Below, in pieces: positions 24,941 to 34,369 of a stretch of DNA of 53,027 nt. The first letter of the stretch is position 1, and each line of letters starts with the position of its first letter. A program made the position numbers and the translations under genes. Below the pieces are notes generated by a model. That model worked only from the letters and a program-made list of their open reading frames with translations. It was not told the DNA's origin and did not search any database. Origin of the DNA: Myxococcales bacterium (GTDB lineage Bacteria; Lernaellota; Lernaellaia; Lernaellales; Lernaellaceae); the NCBI GenBank assembly GCA_012517325.1, contig JAAYVF010000011.1, forward strand, positions 1-53,027, given 5' to 3'.

Positions 24941-25810
24941 TTAAACCAACATCGCCGCATGGGCCGACAGACTTTCGCCTTCTTCCTCCAGCCGGACAAC
25001 CAGGCGGGCCAGCACTTTTTCCGACGGCAGCCGTTTGGCGGCGCGCAGGGCTTGCGCGGTGGGCGAGGCGAGGAAGGAATCCAGATCGGTTTTCGGCTCG
25101 TTGTCGGTCGCGGCAAAGCCGCCGATATGGGCGAGCGTGTTGGCGCAGAAAGTGAGCACGGCCATCGGGTCGGGATTGACTTCCGGCGTGTGATGACCGC
25201 CGGCACCGGCGGCCAGATCGTCGGGCAGGTTCCAGTGTTTGAGCAGGAACGCGCCGACCTCGTCGTGGCCGATGCCCACCAGGGTCTGTTCGGCCTCGCG
25301 GAAGGAAATGCCGGCGCTGGTGACGCGCGAAACGATCGAGCGGAACAGGTCGGGGAAGTACTTGTCGAGAAAGACCTTGCCGACGTCGTGCAGCAGGCCC
25401 GCCGTGAAGGCATTGCCGCCCGATTGCTGCTGGGCGCGCGCCAATTCGCGGGTGAGGAAGGCGACGACGAAGCAATGCTCCCAAAAACGGGCACGGTCGA
25501 AATACGCCCCGGCCTTGGTCGGCATGTAAAGCGAATCGAAGACGCTGATCGACAGCGACAGGTCGCGCACCTCGCGGAAGCCCAGCAGGGCGATCGCCCG
25601 CTCGATGTCGCTGACCTTGCGGGGCATCGAGTAAAAGGGACTGTTGGCCACCCGCAACAACTTGGCGGAAAGCGCCTGATCGGCCATGACAACGCGGGCC
25701 AGATCGGCGATCGTCGAGTCCTCGCGATTGGTGATTTCCATGATGTGCGTTACCGTGGTCGGAATCGTCGGCAGATCGACTATCTGCGATAGCTGGTCCA
25801 GGATAGACAT
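24941..25810 (-). CDS. HDOD domain signalling protein
   Basis: A 289-residue HDOD protein with no attached receiver or GGDEF domain. 'LPTIPTTVTHIMEITNREDSTIADLARVVMADQALSAKLLRVANSPFY' is the HDOD N-terminal signature. 'AFTAGLLHDVGKVFLDKYFP' retains the HD pair, so a metal-dependent activity cannot be excluded. 'GHDEVGAFLLKHWNLPDDL' is the C-terminal HDOD motif. HDOD proteins take part in signal transduction, often with two-component or cyclic-di-GMP systems. GAGGG lies six bases before the start. Confidence 0.9.
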   Translation of the reverse strand: MSILDQLSQIVDLPTIPTTVTHIMEITNREDSTIADLARVVMADQALSAKLLRVANSPFYSMPRKVSDIERAIALLGFREVRDLSLSISVFDSLYMPTKAGAYFDRARFWEHCFVVAFLTRELARAQQQSGGNAFTAGLLHDVGKVFLDKYFPDLFRSIVSRVTSAGISFREAEQTLVGIGHDEVGAFLLKHWNLPDDLAAGAGGHHTPEVNPDPMAVLTFCANTLAHIGGFAATDNEPKTDLDSFLASPTAQALRAAKRLPSEKVLARLVVRLEEEGESLSAHAAMLV

Positions 25811-26047
25811 CGTTTTCCCTCTTTACTTTTTCCCCACCGGCGCCACCGTTCTCCCTGCTAACCTATCGCGAGTCACCACGCAAGGCAAACCTGCGGGTGG
25901 TAATAACAAAATCGGCTGAAACGGCGAAAAAGTTGAGAACCTTCAAATAGTTCGGGTAATTATTGGGACTGTATGGTGGCATTTTCGCCGAATCGGTGTA
26001 TATTTAGTATTCATATCGATCAGCCGTAAATCGAACTCGGGTGGCGA

Positions 26048-26863
26048 ATGTCGGAACACGACGCCTATGTGGCCGAAAAATTAGGGGAATTATTGGAGAG
26101 CCTGGAGGCGTTGCGCCGGCTGGGACGGCAACTTACCGTCCACGAACAGGAACTGGTCGAACTGGCCCGCTCGCAGCCGCGATTGAAACCCACCCTCAAA
26201 AAGGAAGCGGAACCGCCCAAAACGGCGGCGCGGCCGGCGCGGCCCGCCAAGCCCAAAACGGCGACGGAAAAACCTTTGGCCGACTCAGCGGGGGAAAACG
26301 AGCTGCGAAGCATCCGGGAAGAAATCGGCGACTGCACCCGTTGCAAGCTACACCAGGGCCGCAAAAACATCGTATTCGGTGACGGCACCGCCACCGCCGA
26401 GTTGATGTTCGTCGGCGAAGGGCCGGGGGCGGACGAGGACGAACAGGGATTGCCGTTCGTCGGCCGGGCCGGGCAACTGCTCAATAAAATGATCGCGGCG
26501 ATGGGCAAGCGGCGCGACGAGGTCTACATCGGCAACATCGTCAAATGCCGTCCGCCCGGCAACCGCGAGCCCGAGGGCGACGAAGTCGCCATGTGCCTGC
26601 CGTTTCTCCAACGGCAAATCCGGACGATTCATCCCAAGATGATCGTCTGCCTGGGGCGCGTGGCCATTCAGAATTTGCTCGACACCAAGCGGCCGATCAG
26701 CCAGTTGCGCGGCCAATGGCAGCTTTACGAGGACATCCGGGTGATGCCGACATTCCACCCGGCCTATTTGTTGCGCAACCCGGCGGCGAAAAAGCCCGCC
26801 TGGGAAGACCTGCAAAAAGTGATGGCCGAACTGGGTTGGCCGCTGCCGAAGAAGGAAGGGTGA
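26048..26863 (+). CDS. Family 4 uracil-DNA glycosylase
   Basis: A 271-residue type 4 (Fe-S) uracil-DNA glycosylase that removes uracil from DNA. Motif A is 'GEGPGADEDEQGLPFVGRAGQLL' and motif B 'HPAYLLR'. The four cluster cysteines are in 'CTRC', 'VKCRPP' and 'AMCLPF'. An additional N-terminal 95 residues hold a coiled-coil-like segment (1-45) and an Ala/Pro/Lys-rich linker; such extensions are common in this family. It starts an 11-kb co-oriented run; nfeD follows 4 bp later. Confidence 0.92.
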   Translation: MSEHDAYVAEKLGELLESLEALRRLGRQLTVHEQELVELARSQPRLKPTLKKEAEPPKTAARPARPAKPKTATEKPLADSAGENELRSIREEIGDCTRCKLHQGRKNIVFGDGTATAELMFVGEGPGADEDEQGLPFVGRAGQLLNKMIAAMGKRRDEVYIGNIVKCRPPGNREPEGDEVAMCLPFLQRQIRTIHPKMIVCLGRVAIQNLLDTKRPISQLRGQWQLYEDIRVMPTFHPAYLLRNPAAKKPAWEDLQKVMAELGWPLPKKEG

Positions 26864-26867
26864 ACCG

Positions 26868-28190
26868 ATGCGACGCGTGCGGTGGACGTTCTGTCTGGCG
26901 CTGCTGCTGGCGGGCGCGGTCTGGCTGGCCGCCGCGGCGGAGGAACCGGCCGCGCCGGCGGTCGTCCAGGTGATCACCATCGACGGGGCGATCAACCCGG
27001 GCAGCGCGGATTTCATCATCAGTTCGATCAGCAACGCCGCGCGGGAAAACGCCGCCGCGCTGCTGATCGAATTGGACACCCCCGGCGGGCTGGTCGATTC
27101 CACCCAGGACATCGTCAAGGAAATGCTCGACAGCCCGGTGCCGATCATCGTCTACGTGACACCTCCGGGGGCCCACGCCGGCAGCGCCGGAGTGATGATC
27201 ACCCTGGCCGGCCACCTGGCGGTGATGGCGCCGTCGACCCGCATCGGCGCGGCCAGTCCGGTGGCGATGGGCGGCGAGATGGACGAAACGATGAAAGCCA
27301 AGGCGACCAACGACGTCGTCGGCTTTGTCGAGGCGATCGCCAAGCGCCGCGGGCGGAACGTGGAATGGGCCAAGCGGGCGGTGACCGAGGCGGCCGTGGT
27401 GACCGACGACCAGGCGGTCAAGGACGGCATCGTCGACTTCGTCGCCAAGAACCTCGACGACCTGTTGACCCAGGCCGACGGCCGCGAGGTAACGCTCGGC
27501 CAGGACGTGAAGCGCGAGTTGCATTTGCAAGGGGCCGCGGTCGACCGGCGGGCGATGGGCTTGAAGCACAAGATCATCTTCCATCTGGCCGATCCGAACC
27601 TCGTCTATCTGTTTATGATCATCGGCATGCTCGGCCTCTATGCCGAGTTTTCCAATCCGGGCATGGTCGTGCCGGGCATCGTCGGCGGCATCTGCCTGAT
27701 TTTGTTCGCGGTCAGCACGCAGATCCTGCCGATCAACGCGGTCGGCCTGCTGCTGATCGCCGCCGGTATCGTGATGCTCGTGCTCGAATTCAAATTCACC
27801 AGCTACGGGGCGTTGACCGCCGGAGGAGTGGTGCTTATGGTCCTGGGCTCGCTGTTCATGTTCGACAATGCGCCCGACAAGGTGTTTCCCGCCCCGACGT
27901 TCCGCCTGCAGGCGTCGTGGGGCGTGATTCTGCCCAGCGTGGTCGCCATCGGCGCCTTCTCGCTTTTCGTGGCCTACAAGATCATCCGCGCCCAGGTGCG
28001 CAAGGGCCTGACCGGGCAGGAAGGCATCGTCGGGGAAACCGGCGAGGCGGCCACGGCGATCGAGCCGCGGGGCAAGGTCTTGGTGCAGGGAACCTATTGG
28101 GACGCCGACGCCGACGCGCCGATCGAGCAGGGCGCGCGCATTCAGGTGGTCGCCGTCCGCGGTTTGCGGCTGAAAGTGAAAAAACTCTAA
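26868..28190 (+). CDS. nfeD: NfeD-type membrane serine protease (ClpP-class)
   Basis: A 440-residue long-form NfeD. After a signal peptide (1-24), a ClpP/SppA-like protease domain (about 30-230) shows 'LLIELDTPGGLVDST', the nucleophile Ser106 in 'GAHAGSAGVMI' and a Lys at 143/145 in 'MKAKATND'. Four or so membrane segments (about 245-375) follow, then a soluble OB-fold NfeD domain ('GIVGETGEA', 'VLVQGTYWDA', 'IQVVAVRGLRLKV'). It overlaps functionally with the slipin gene 18 bp downstream: long NfeD proteases cleave stomatins in studied pairs. Confidence 0.92.
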   Translation: MRRVRWTFCLALLLAGAVWLAAAAEEPAAPAVVQVITIDGAINPGSADFIISSISNAARENAAALLIELDTPGGLVDSTQDIVKEMLDSPVPIIVYVTPPGAHAGSAGVMITLAGHLAVMAPSTRIGAASPVAMGGEMDETMKAKATNDVVGFVEAIAKRRGRNVEWAKRAVTEAAVVTDDQAVKDGIVDFVAKNLDDLLTQADGREVTLGQDVKRELHLQGAAVDRRAMGLKHKIIFHLADPNLVYLFMIIGMLGLYAEFSNPGMVVPGIVGGICLILFAVSTQILPINAVGLLLIAAGIVMLVLEFKFTSYGALTAGGVVLMVLGSLFMFDNAPDKVFPAPTFRLQASWGVILPSVVAIGAFSLFVAYKIIRAQVRKGLTGQEGIVGETGEAATAIEPRGKVLVQGTYWDADADAPIEQGARIQVVAVRGLRLKVKKL

Positions 28191-28208
28191 TCACAAAGGA
28201 GAATGACG

Positions 28209-28970
28209 ATGGGCGTGCCAATCACGATGGGTCTGCTGATCCTTTTCGGCATCGTGGCGCTGATTCTGCTGTCGGGCATCCGCGTCCTGAACGAATACGA
28301 ACGCGGCGTCATTTTCCGTTTCGGCCGCATCACCGACACCAAACAGGCCGGCATCCGCTGGATCATTCCCTTCGTCGACCGGATGGTGCGGATGAGCACC
28401 CGCATCCTCGCCACGGACGTGCCGCCGCAGGACGTGATCACCCGCGATAACGTCTCGGTGAAGGTCAACGCGGTCATCTACTTCAAGGTGATGGATCCGG
28501 TCAAAGCCGTCATCGAGGTCGAGAACTACCTCTACGCGACCAGCCAGATCAGCCAGACCACCCTGCGGTCGGTGCTCGGCCAGAGCGAACTGGACGAACT
28601 GCTGGCGGAGCGCGAGAAGATCAACATGAAGCTGCAGTCGATCATCGACGGCCACACCGAGCCGTGGGGCGTGAAGGTCACGGCGGTCGAGGTCAAGCAG
28701 GTCGACCTGCCGCAGGAAATGCAGCGCGCCATGGCGAAACAGGCCGAGGCGGACCGCGAGCGCCGCGCGAAGATCATCGCCGCCGACGGCGAAATGCAGG
28801 CCTCGACGAAACTCAACGAGGCGGCGGACATCCTCGCCCGGAACCCGATGGCGTTGCAGTTGCGCTACCTGCAGACCCTGGCGGAGATCGCCACCGAGAA
28901 CAATTCGACGACGATCTTCCCGGTGCCGATCGACGTATTTCGGCCGTTCCTGGAAAAAATGGGCAAATAG
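28209..28970 (+). CDS. Slipin/stomatin-like SPFH protein
   Basis: A 253-residue SPFH membrane protein with one N-terminal transmembrane helix and the signature '[16 protein letters not shown]', '[30 protein letters not shown]' and '[17 protein letters not shown]'. ATG 28209 is chosen over ATG 28203 because AGGAG at 28197-28201 is seven bases before the former but only one before the latter. It scaffolds membrane microdomains and is the expected partner of the adjacent NfeD protease. Confidence 0.93.
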   Translation: MGVPITMGLLILFGIVALILLSGIRVLNEYERGVIFRFGRITDTKQAGIRWIIPFVDRMVRMSTRILATDVPPQDVITRDNVSVKVNAVIYFKVMDPVKAVIEVENYLYATSQISQTTLRSVLGQSELDELLAEREKINMKLQSIIDGHTEPWGVKVTAVEVKQVDLPQEMQRAMAKQAEADRERRAKIIAADGEMQASTKLNEAADILARNPMALQLRYLQTLAEIATENNSTTIFPVPIDVFRPFLEKMGK

Positions 28971-28985
28971 GGGGCGGCCGATCCG

Positions 28986-30185
28986 ATGAGCGAAGAGCAA
29001 GCGAACCGCGAACGCGAGACGGCCGAACTGCGCCGTCGCGTGGCCGAACTCGAAGCCGAGGTTGCGCGGTTGCGCGCCGTCAACGACGAGCTTTCCGAGC
29101 GCACGCTGGAACTGTTCAGCCTGTTCGAACTGAGCTATTCGCTCGGCTCCGGCATCCGCTACGACCGCCTGAAGGACGGGTCGATGGATTTCCTCGGCGA
29201 TTTGCTGGGGATCGACCAGTTCAGTCTCATGCTCCTGGATCCGGACGACGGCAAACTGCACATCCGCGCCGCGCTGGGGATTCCCAAGTCGGTGCGGCGC
29301 AAATGCGTGCTCACGCCGCCGGAAGGCATCGCCGGCATGGTGTTCACGACCGGCCAGGCGGTTTACGTGCCCGACGTCAGCCGCGAACCGCGCTATCTCT
29401 ACTACAAGGGCGCCTACAAGCAGGGCGGCAGCCTGATTTCGCTGCCGCTGCTCGACGAGGACGACAAACCGTTCGGCGTGCTCAACATCTCCAAGCCCGA
29501 GATCGACGCCTTCAGCGAAAGCGATCAAAAACAGTTCGGCGCCCTCGCCTTTCAGATCGCCGTGATCATCCAGAATTTCACTTCCTACACGCAGTTGCAC
29601 GAGTTGTCGCAAACCGATGAGCTGACCTCGCTGGCCAACCGCCGGTCCTTCTTCGAGTCGCTGGAAGTGGAGCACGACCGCCATACCCGCGTCGGCAAGA
29701 GCTATACCCTGCTGCTCATCGACGTCGATTTCTTCAAGCAGTACAACGACCGGCACGGCCACCTCGAGGGCGACCGGGCGCTGCGCGAACTGGCGGCGCT
29801 GTTGAAGAAGCGCGGGCGCCAGACGGATATCCTGGCCCGCTACGGCGGCGAGGAATTCGTCGTCTGCGCGACGCGCACGACCAAACAGGACGGCATCATC
29901 CTGGCCGACGCCCTGCGCACCGCCATCGCCGAACACCGCTTTTTGCTCGCCGACGGCCGGCCCGCCGCCGATCTGTCCATCACCGTGGGCGTGGCCAGTT
30001 ATCCGGATGACGCCGCCGAATCGCTGCAGGTGCTCGCCAAGGCCGATCAGGCGCTGTTCGTCGGCAAGACCCGCGGCCGCAATACCGTCGCGCCCTATAC
30101 GCCCGACATCGTGCTGCCCGAAACGGCCCGCGGGGCGAAGGGCGACGATCCGGGCCGCCGCGGCAAGGGCGAACTGGAAAGCTGA
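28986..30185 (+). CDS. GAF-GGDEF diguanylate cyclase
   Basis: A 399-residue cytosolic protein: a short coiled coil (about 5-45), a GAF sensor domain (50-195) and a GGDEF domain (210-365). The active-site motif is intact, 'RYGGEEFVV', and an allosteric I-site R-Q-T-D precedes it by five residues. It is therefore a likely active, feedback-inhibited diguanylate cyclase producing cyclic-di-GMP. The C-terminal 30 residues are basic and disordered. It is 15 bp behind the slipin gene and four before queA. Confidence 0.93.
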   Translation: MSEEQANRERETAELRRRVAELEAEVARLRAVNDELSERTLELFSLFELSYSLGSGIRYDRLKDGSMDFLGDLLGIDQFSLMLLDPDDGKLHIRAALGIPKSVRRKCVLTPPEGIAGMVFTTGQAVYVPDVSREPRYLYYKGAYKQGGSLISLPLLDEDDKPFGVLNISKPEIDAFSESDQKQFGALAFQIAVIIQNFTSYTQLHELSQTDELTSLANRRSFFESLEVEHDRHTRVGKSYTLLLIDVDFFKQYNDRHGHLEGDRALRELAALLKKRGRQTDILARYGGEEFVVCATRTTKQDGIILADALRTAIAEHRFLLADGRPAADLSITVGVASYPDDAAESLQVLAKADQALFVGKTRGRNTVAPYTPDIVLPETARGAKGDDPGRRGKGELES

Positions 30186-30188
30186 ACC

Positions 30189-31262
30189 ATGCCCCCACTC
30201 GCTGACGACAACCGCCTGGCGCGTTACGATTTCGATCTGCCCGCCGAACTCATCGCCCAACATCCGGCGGCCCGGCGTTCGGCCAGCCGGCTGCTGGTCA
30301 TTCCCCGCGAGCGGCCGCTCGAACACCGCCGTTTCGCCGACCTCGTCGAACTGTTCCGGCCCGGCGACGTGCTGGTCCGTAACAACACCAAGGTGCTGCC
30401 CGCCCGTTTGATCGGCCGGCGCGAATCCGGCGGGCGGATCGAGCTGTTGCTGCTGGCGCCGGCGGCGGGCGTCGCGGATCGCTGGCGGGCGATGGCCAGG
30501 CCGGGGCGGGCGATGGTTCCGGGGGCCGAGTTCCGGTTCGGCGAGTTGCCCGTCCGGATCGCCGCCCGGCACCCGGACGGCACGGTGGACGTCGATTTCC
30601 TCGTTCCGGCCGGGCAATTGCTCGAACTCCTGGCCCGCGAAGGCCGGATGCCCCTGCCGCCGTACATCCGGCGCGAGGACAGCGAAGACCCGCGCGTCCT
30701 GGCCGAGGATCGCGAGCGCTACCAGACGGTGTACGCCAAAATCCCCGGCGCGGTCGCCGCGCCGACCGCCGGCCTCCATTTCACGCCGGAATTGTTCGCG
30801 CAACTGGCCGCCCGCGGCGTGACCGTCGCGGATCTCACCTTGCACGTCGGCGCGGGCACTTTTCTGCCGGTGCGCTCGGCGACCCTGGACGATCACGTCA
30901 TGCACGCCGAACGCTACGAACTGCCCGCCGCGGCGGCCGAGGCGATCAACCGCGGCCGCGCCGCCGGGGGCCGGATCGTCGCGGTCGGCACGACTTCGGC
31001 GCGGGTGTTGGAAACGCTGGGCGAGTCGGCGGGGCCGCTCGCGGCCGCGCAGGGCGAAACCCGGCTGTTCATCCGGCCCGGGCGTCCCTGGCGGATCGTC
31101 GACGTGTTGGTGACGAATTTCCATCTACCGAAAAGCACGCTGCTTGTGCTAGTGTGCGCCCTCGCCGGAACCGAGCGTCTGCTGGCGGCTTATCGCGAGG
31201 CGGTCGCGCAGGGTTATCGGTTTTTCAGTTACGGCGACGCATGTTGGATCGAACGGGCATGA
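30189..31262 (+). CDS. queA: tRNA preQ1(34) S-adenosylmethionine ribosyltransferase-isomerase
   Basis: A 357-residue QueA, the queuosine-pathway enzyme that uses SAM to convert preQ1-tRNA to epoxyqueuosine-tRNA. Diagnostic sequences are 'YDFDLPAELIAQHP', 'LVRNNTKVLPARLIGRR', 'GRMPLPPYI', 'ERYQTVYAK', 'AAPTAGLHFTP', 'LHVGAGTFLPV' and 'TNFHLPKSTLL'. It overlaps tgt by ATGA. Confidence 0.96.
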   Translation: MPPLADDNRLARYDFDLPAELIAQHPAARRSASRLLVIPRERPLEHRRFADLVELFRPGDVLVRNNTKVLPARLIGRRESGGRIELLLLAPAAGVADRWRAMARPGRAMVPGAEFRFGELPVRIAARHPDGTVDVDFLVPAGQLLELLAREGRMPLPPYIRREDSEDPRVLAEDRERYQTVYAKIPGAVAAPTAGLHFTPELFAQLAARGVTVADLTLHVGAGTFLPVRSATLDDHVMHAERYELPAAAAEAINRGRAAGGRIVAVGTTSARVLETLGESAGPLAAAQGETRLFIRPGRPWRIVDVLVTNFHLPKSTLLVLVCALAGTERLLAAYREAVAQGYRFFSYGDACWIERA

Positions 31263-32407
31263 CCAAATCGTTTACCTTCGAGGTGCTGGCGACGGACGGG
31301 CGCACGCGGGCGCGCCGGGGGCGCTTGCAGACGCCGCACGGCGAGGTGGAAACGCCGGTCTTCATGCCGGTGGGCACCGCCGGATCGGTGAAAACCCTCG
31401 ACAACCGCGACCTCGAGGAACTCGGCGCCCAACTGGTGCTCGCCAATACCTATCACCTCTATCTGCGGCCCGGCCACGAGGTCGTTAAAAACCTGGGCGG
31501 ACTGCACGGCTTCATCAACCGGCCGCGGCCCTACCTCACCGATTCGGGCGGCTACCAGGTATTTTCGCTGGGCGATTTCCGCAAAATCACCGAGGAAGGG
31601 GTCCGGTTCGCCAGCCACATCGACGGCAGCCGCCATCTGCTGACGCCCGAACTGTCGATCGCGGTGCAGGAAGCCCTCGGCGCCGACATCATCATGGCGT
31701 TCGACGAGTGCATCCCGTTTCCGGCGACGACCGAATACGTCCGCCAATCCACCGAACGCACCCTGCGCTGGACCGAGCGCTGTTTGCGGGCCAGAACGCG
31801 CGACGACCAAGCCCTTTTCGGCATCGTCCAGGGGGGCATGGACGAGGAACTGCGCCGTTGGAGCGCCGAGCGGACGGTGGCGCTCGACCTGCCCGGCTAC
31901 GCGCTGGGCGGTCTGTCGGTGGGCGAAAGCAAGGACCAGATGATGCGTGTCGCCGCCTTTGCCGCGCCGCTCCTGCCGGCGGAAAAGCCGCGTTACGTGA
32001 TGGGCGTCGGGCACCCGGAGGACATCCTGGAAATGATCGCCTACGGGGTCGACATGTTCGACTGCGTGATGCCAACCCGCAACGCCCGCACCGGCACCCT
32101 GTACACCCACGAGGGACGGATCAACATCCGCAACGCCCGCCACAAAACCGACCCGGCGCCGCTGGACCCGGAGTGCGGCTGCCCCACCTGCCGCACCCAT
32201 AGCCGGGCTTACCTGCGCCACCTGTTCATGGCGGGCGAACCCTCCGTTCTGCGGCTCCTGACCCTGCACAACATTCATTTTTATTTTGAGATGATAAACG
32301 GAGCCCGAGCGGCGATTGCCAACGGCACCTACTTTGACTATTATTCCGCATTCCGCGACAAGATGGAACGAACGGAAATATTGAAAGGAAAAGCAAATGT
32401 GGATTAA
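31259..32407 (+). CDS. tgt: tRNA-guanine transglycosylase
   Basis: A 382-residue Tgt, which exchanges guanine 34 for preQ1 in tRNAs. The catalytic Asp pair is visible: 'LTDSGGYQVFSL' and 'VDMFDCVMPTR'. Zinc ligands are in 'CGCPTC' and the later His of 'LTLHNIHF'. The start at ATG 31259 overlaps the queA stop (ATGA); an in-frame ATG 18 bp upstream is possible but lies inside queA. The 3' end overlaps yajC by 11 bp. Confidence 0.95.
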   Translation: MTKSFTFEVLATDGRTRARRGRLQTPHGEVETPVFMPVGTAGSVKTLDNRDLEELGAQLVLANTYHLYLRPGHEVVKNLGGLHGFINRPRPYLTDSGGYQVFSLGDFRKITEEGVRFASHIDGSRHLLTPELSIAVQEALGADIIMAFDECIPFPATTEYVRQSTERTLRWTERCLRARTRDDQALFGIVQGGMDEELRRWSAERTVALDLPGYALGGLSVGESKDQMMRVAAFAAPLLPAEKPRYVMGVGHPEDILEMIAYGVDMFDCVMPTRNARTGTLYTHEGRINIRNARHKTDPAPLDPECGCPTCRTHSRAYLRHLFMAGEPSVLRLLTLHNIHFYFEMINGARAAIANGTYFDYYSAFRDKMERTEILKGKANVD

Positions 32408-32738
32408 TCTCGCGCACGCGGCCGGCGGAACCGGTGGCGCCGGCGGCAACCCCCAGGATCTGTGGAGCACCTTGATGCTCTTCGGCCTGATGGCGGTGAT
32501 TTTCTATTTCTTCCTGATCCGGCCCCAGGCGAAAAAGCAAAAAGAGCACCTGAAGATGCTCGGCGAACTCAAACGCGGCGACGAGGTGGTCACCACCGGG
32601 GGTATTCTCGGCAAGATTCACAGCGTTACCGACAAGTTGATCGTTCTGGAAGTGGCGCAGAACGTCCGGATTCGCGTTTTGAAGGGCCAGATCGCGGGCC
32701 AGCACGCCGCCGAAACCAACAATAAAGAAGAGCAATAG
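32397..32738 (+). CDS. yajC: Preprotein translocase subunit YajC
   Basis: A 113-residue small membrane protein with one transmembrane helix ('LMLFGLMAVIFYFFLIRPQAKKQKEH') and the conserved C-terminal 'LGELKRGDEVVTTGGILGKI'. The N-terminus is Gly-rich. It overlaps tgt and lies 38 bp before secD, the usual tgt-yajC-secD-secF order. Confidence 0.95.
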   Translation: MWINLAHAAGGTGGAGGNPQDLWSTLMLFGLMAVIFYFFLIRPQAKKQKEHLKMLGELKRGDEVVTTGGILGKIHSVTDKLIVLEVAQNVRIRVLKGQIAGQHAAETNNKEEQ

Positions 32739-32776
32739 AGCTTTTTTTCGTTTCACACGGGTAGGAAACAGTTGAA

Positions 32777-34360
32777 ATGAAGGACTATCGAATTCTGATC
32801 ATTCTGGCGCTGACCGCCGTCTGTATCGTCTTTCTGATACCGACGGTCACCGGTTTCGAGGCCAAATGGTATCCGGCGCAGCCGATCAACCTCGGCCTCG
32901 ATCTCCAGGGCGGGATGCACGTGGTGTTGCACGTCGACGTGGAAAAGGCCATCTCCGACGAGTACGGCCACCTGGCGCAGAGCAACATCCCCGAGGTTTT
33001 CAAAGACAAGAACCTGGCTTTCGAGAAAGCCGTGGTCAGTTCGGACGGCAAAAAACTGACCATTCAGTTCGCCGGAGAAAACGACCGCGCCTCGGCTCAG
33101 CAGTTCCTCACCGCCGAATGGACCCGCTTCAAGGTGACGACCGAAGAGGCCGAGGGCAAGCCGGCCCTGGCCCTGACGCTCAGCGACGACGAAGTCAAAT
33201 ACCTGCGCGACAACGCCCTGAAACAGGCGCGCGAAACCATCAACAACCGCGTCGATGAATTCAACGTCCGCGAACCCGAAATCTACACCCAGGGCAAGGA
33301 CCAGATCGTCGTTCGGTTGCCGGGCGTCGTCGATCCGGGCCGGGCCAAGAAGCTCATCGGGCGCACCGCCGCCCTCGAATTCAAACTGGTGACCGGCGAA
33401 GCCACCTTCGCCCCCACCAAGGAAGCGTTGCTGGCCAAGTTCAACGGCAAAATCCCCGACGGCTACGACATCTACCCGAACAAGGACAGCCGCACCGGGC
33501 AGGACGCCTTTTACGTCATGCGCAAGACCCCCGACCTGTCCGGCGCCTACCTGACCGACGCCCGGGTCGGTTACGACCAGTACCAGAACCCGGCCGTCGA
33601 CTTCACCTTCAACGAGGAAGGCGCGGCGAAATTCGCCGCGATCACCGGCGCCAACATCGACAAGCAACTGGCGATCCTGCTCGACGGCGTCGTTTACAGC
33701 GCCCCGGTCATCCGTTCGCGGATCAGCAACCGCGGCCAGATCACCGGCGAATTTTCGCGCGAGGACGCGCTGGACCTGGCGATCGTGCTGCGCGCGGGCG
33801 CCTTGCCCGTGCCGGTGCGCATCGACGAAGAACGGACCGTCGGCGCGACCCTGGGCACCGACTCCATCCATAAAGGCGTCATCAGCTTTATCGTCGGCGG
33901 CATCGCGGTCATCCTGTTCATGGCCGTTTACTACCGCAAAATCGGCTTCTCCGCCGACCTCGCGTTGATCCTCAACGTGTTGATGATCCTGGCCGGTTTG
34001 TCGATGTTCGGCGCCACGCTGACCATGCCCGGCATCGCCGGCATCATTCTGACGATCGGCATGGCGGTCGACGCGAACGTCATCATCGACGAGCGCGTCC
34101 GCGAAGAGTTGCGCAACGGCAAGACGCCGACGGCGGCCGTGCGCACCGGTTACGACCGCGCGCTCTGGACGATTCTCGACTCCAACATCACGACCCTGGT
34201 CGCCGCGGTGGTGCTCTATCAATTCGGTACCGGCCCGATCAAGGGTTTCGCGGTTACGCTGACCATCGGTCTGATCTCCAGCGTGTTCACCTCGATCGTG
34301 GTGACCCGCGTGATCGCGGAGCGGTTGGCGAAGACTTCCAAGGACTATTTGAGTATCTGA
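32777..34360 (+). CDS. secD: Protein translocase subunit SecD
   Basis: A 527-residue SecD that uses the proton gradient to help pull secreted proteins through SecYEG. There is an N-terminal transmembrane helix, a large periplasmic part with 'LGLDLQGGMHVVLHVD' and 'INNRVDEFNVREPEI', then five membrane helices with 'GMAVDANVIIDERVREEL' and 'FAVTLTIGLISSVFTSIVVTR'. Length is normal. AGGAAA lies upstream of the ATG. Confidence 0.96.
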   Translation: MKDYRILIILALTAVCIVFLIPTVTGFEAKWYPAQPINLGLDLQGGMHVVLHVDVEKAISDEYGHLAQSNIPEVFKDKNLAFEKAVVSSDGKKLTIQFAGENDRASAQQFLTAEWTRFKVTTEEAEGKPALALTLSDDEVKYLRDNALKQARETINNRVDEFNVREPEIYTQGKDQIVVRLPGVVDPGRAKKLIGRTAALEFKLVTGEATFAPTKEALLAKFNGKIPDGYDIYPNKDSRTGQDAFYVMRKTPDLSGAYLTDARVGYDQYQNPAVDFTFNEEGAAKFAAITGANIDKQLAILLDGVVYSAPVIRSRISNRGQITGEFSREDALDLAIVLRAGALPVPVRIDEERTVGATLGTDSIHKGVISFIVGGIAVILFMAVYYRKIGFSADLALILNVLMILAGLSMFGATLTMPGIAGIILTIGMAVDANVIIDERVREELRNGKTPTAAVRTGYDRALWTILDSNITTLVAAVVLYQFGTGPIKGFAVTLTIGLISSVFTSIVVTRVIAERLAKTSKDYLSI

Positions 34361-34369
34361 GGTAAAATC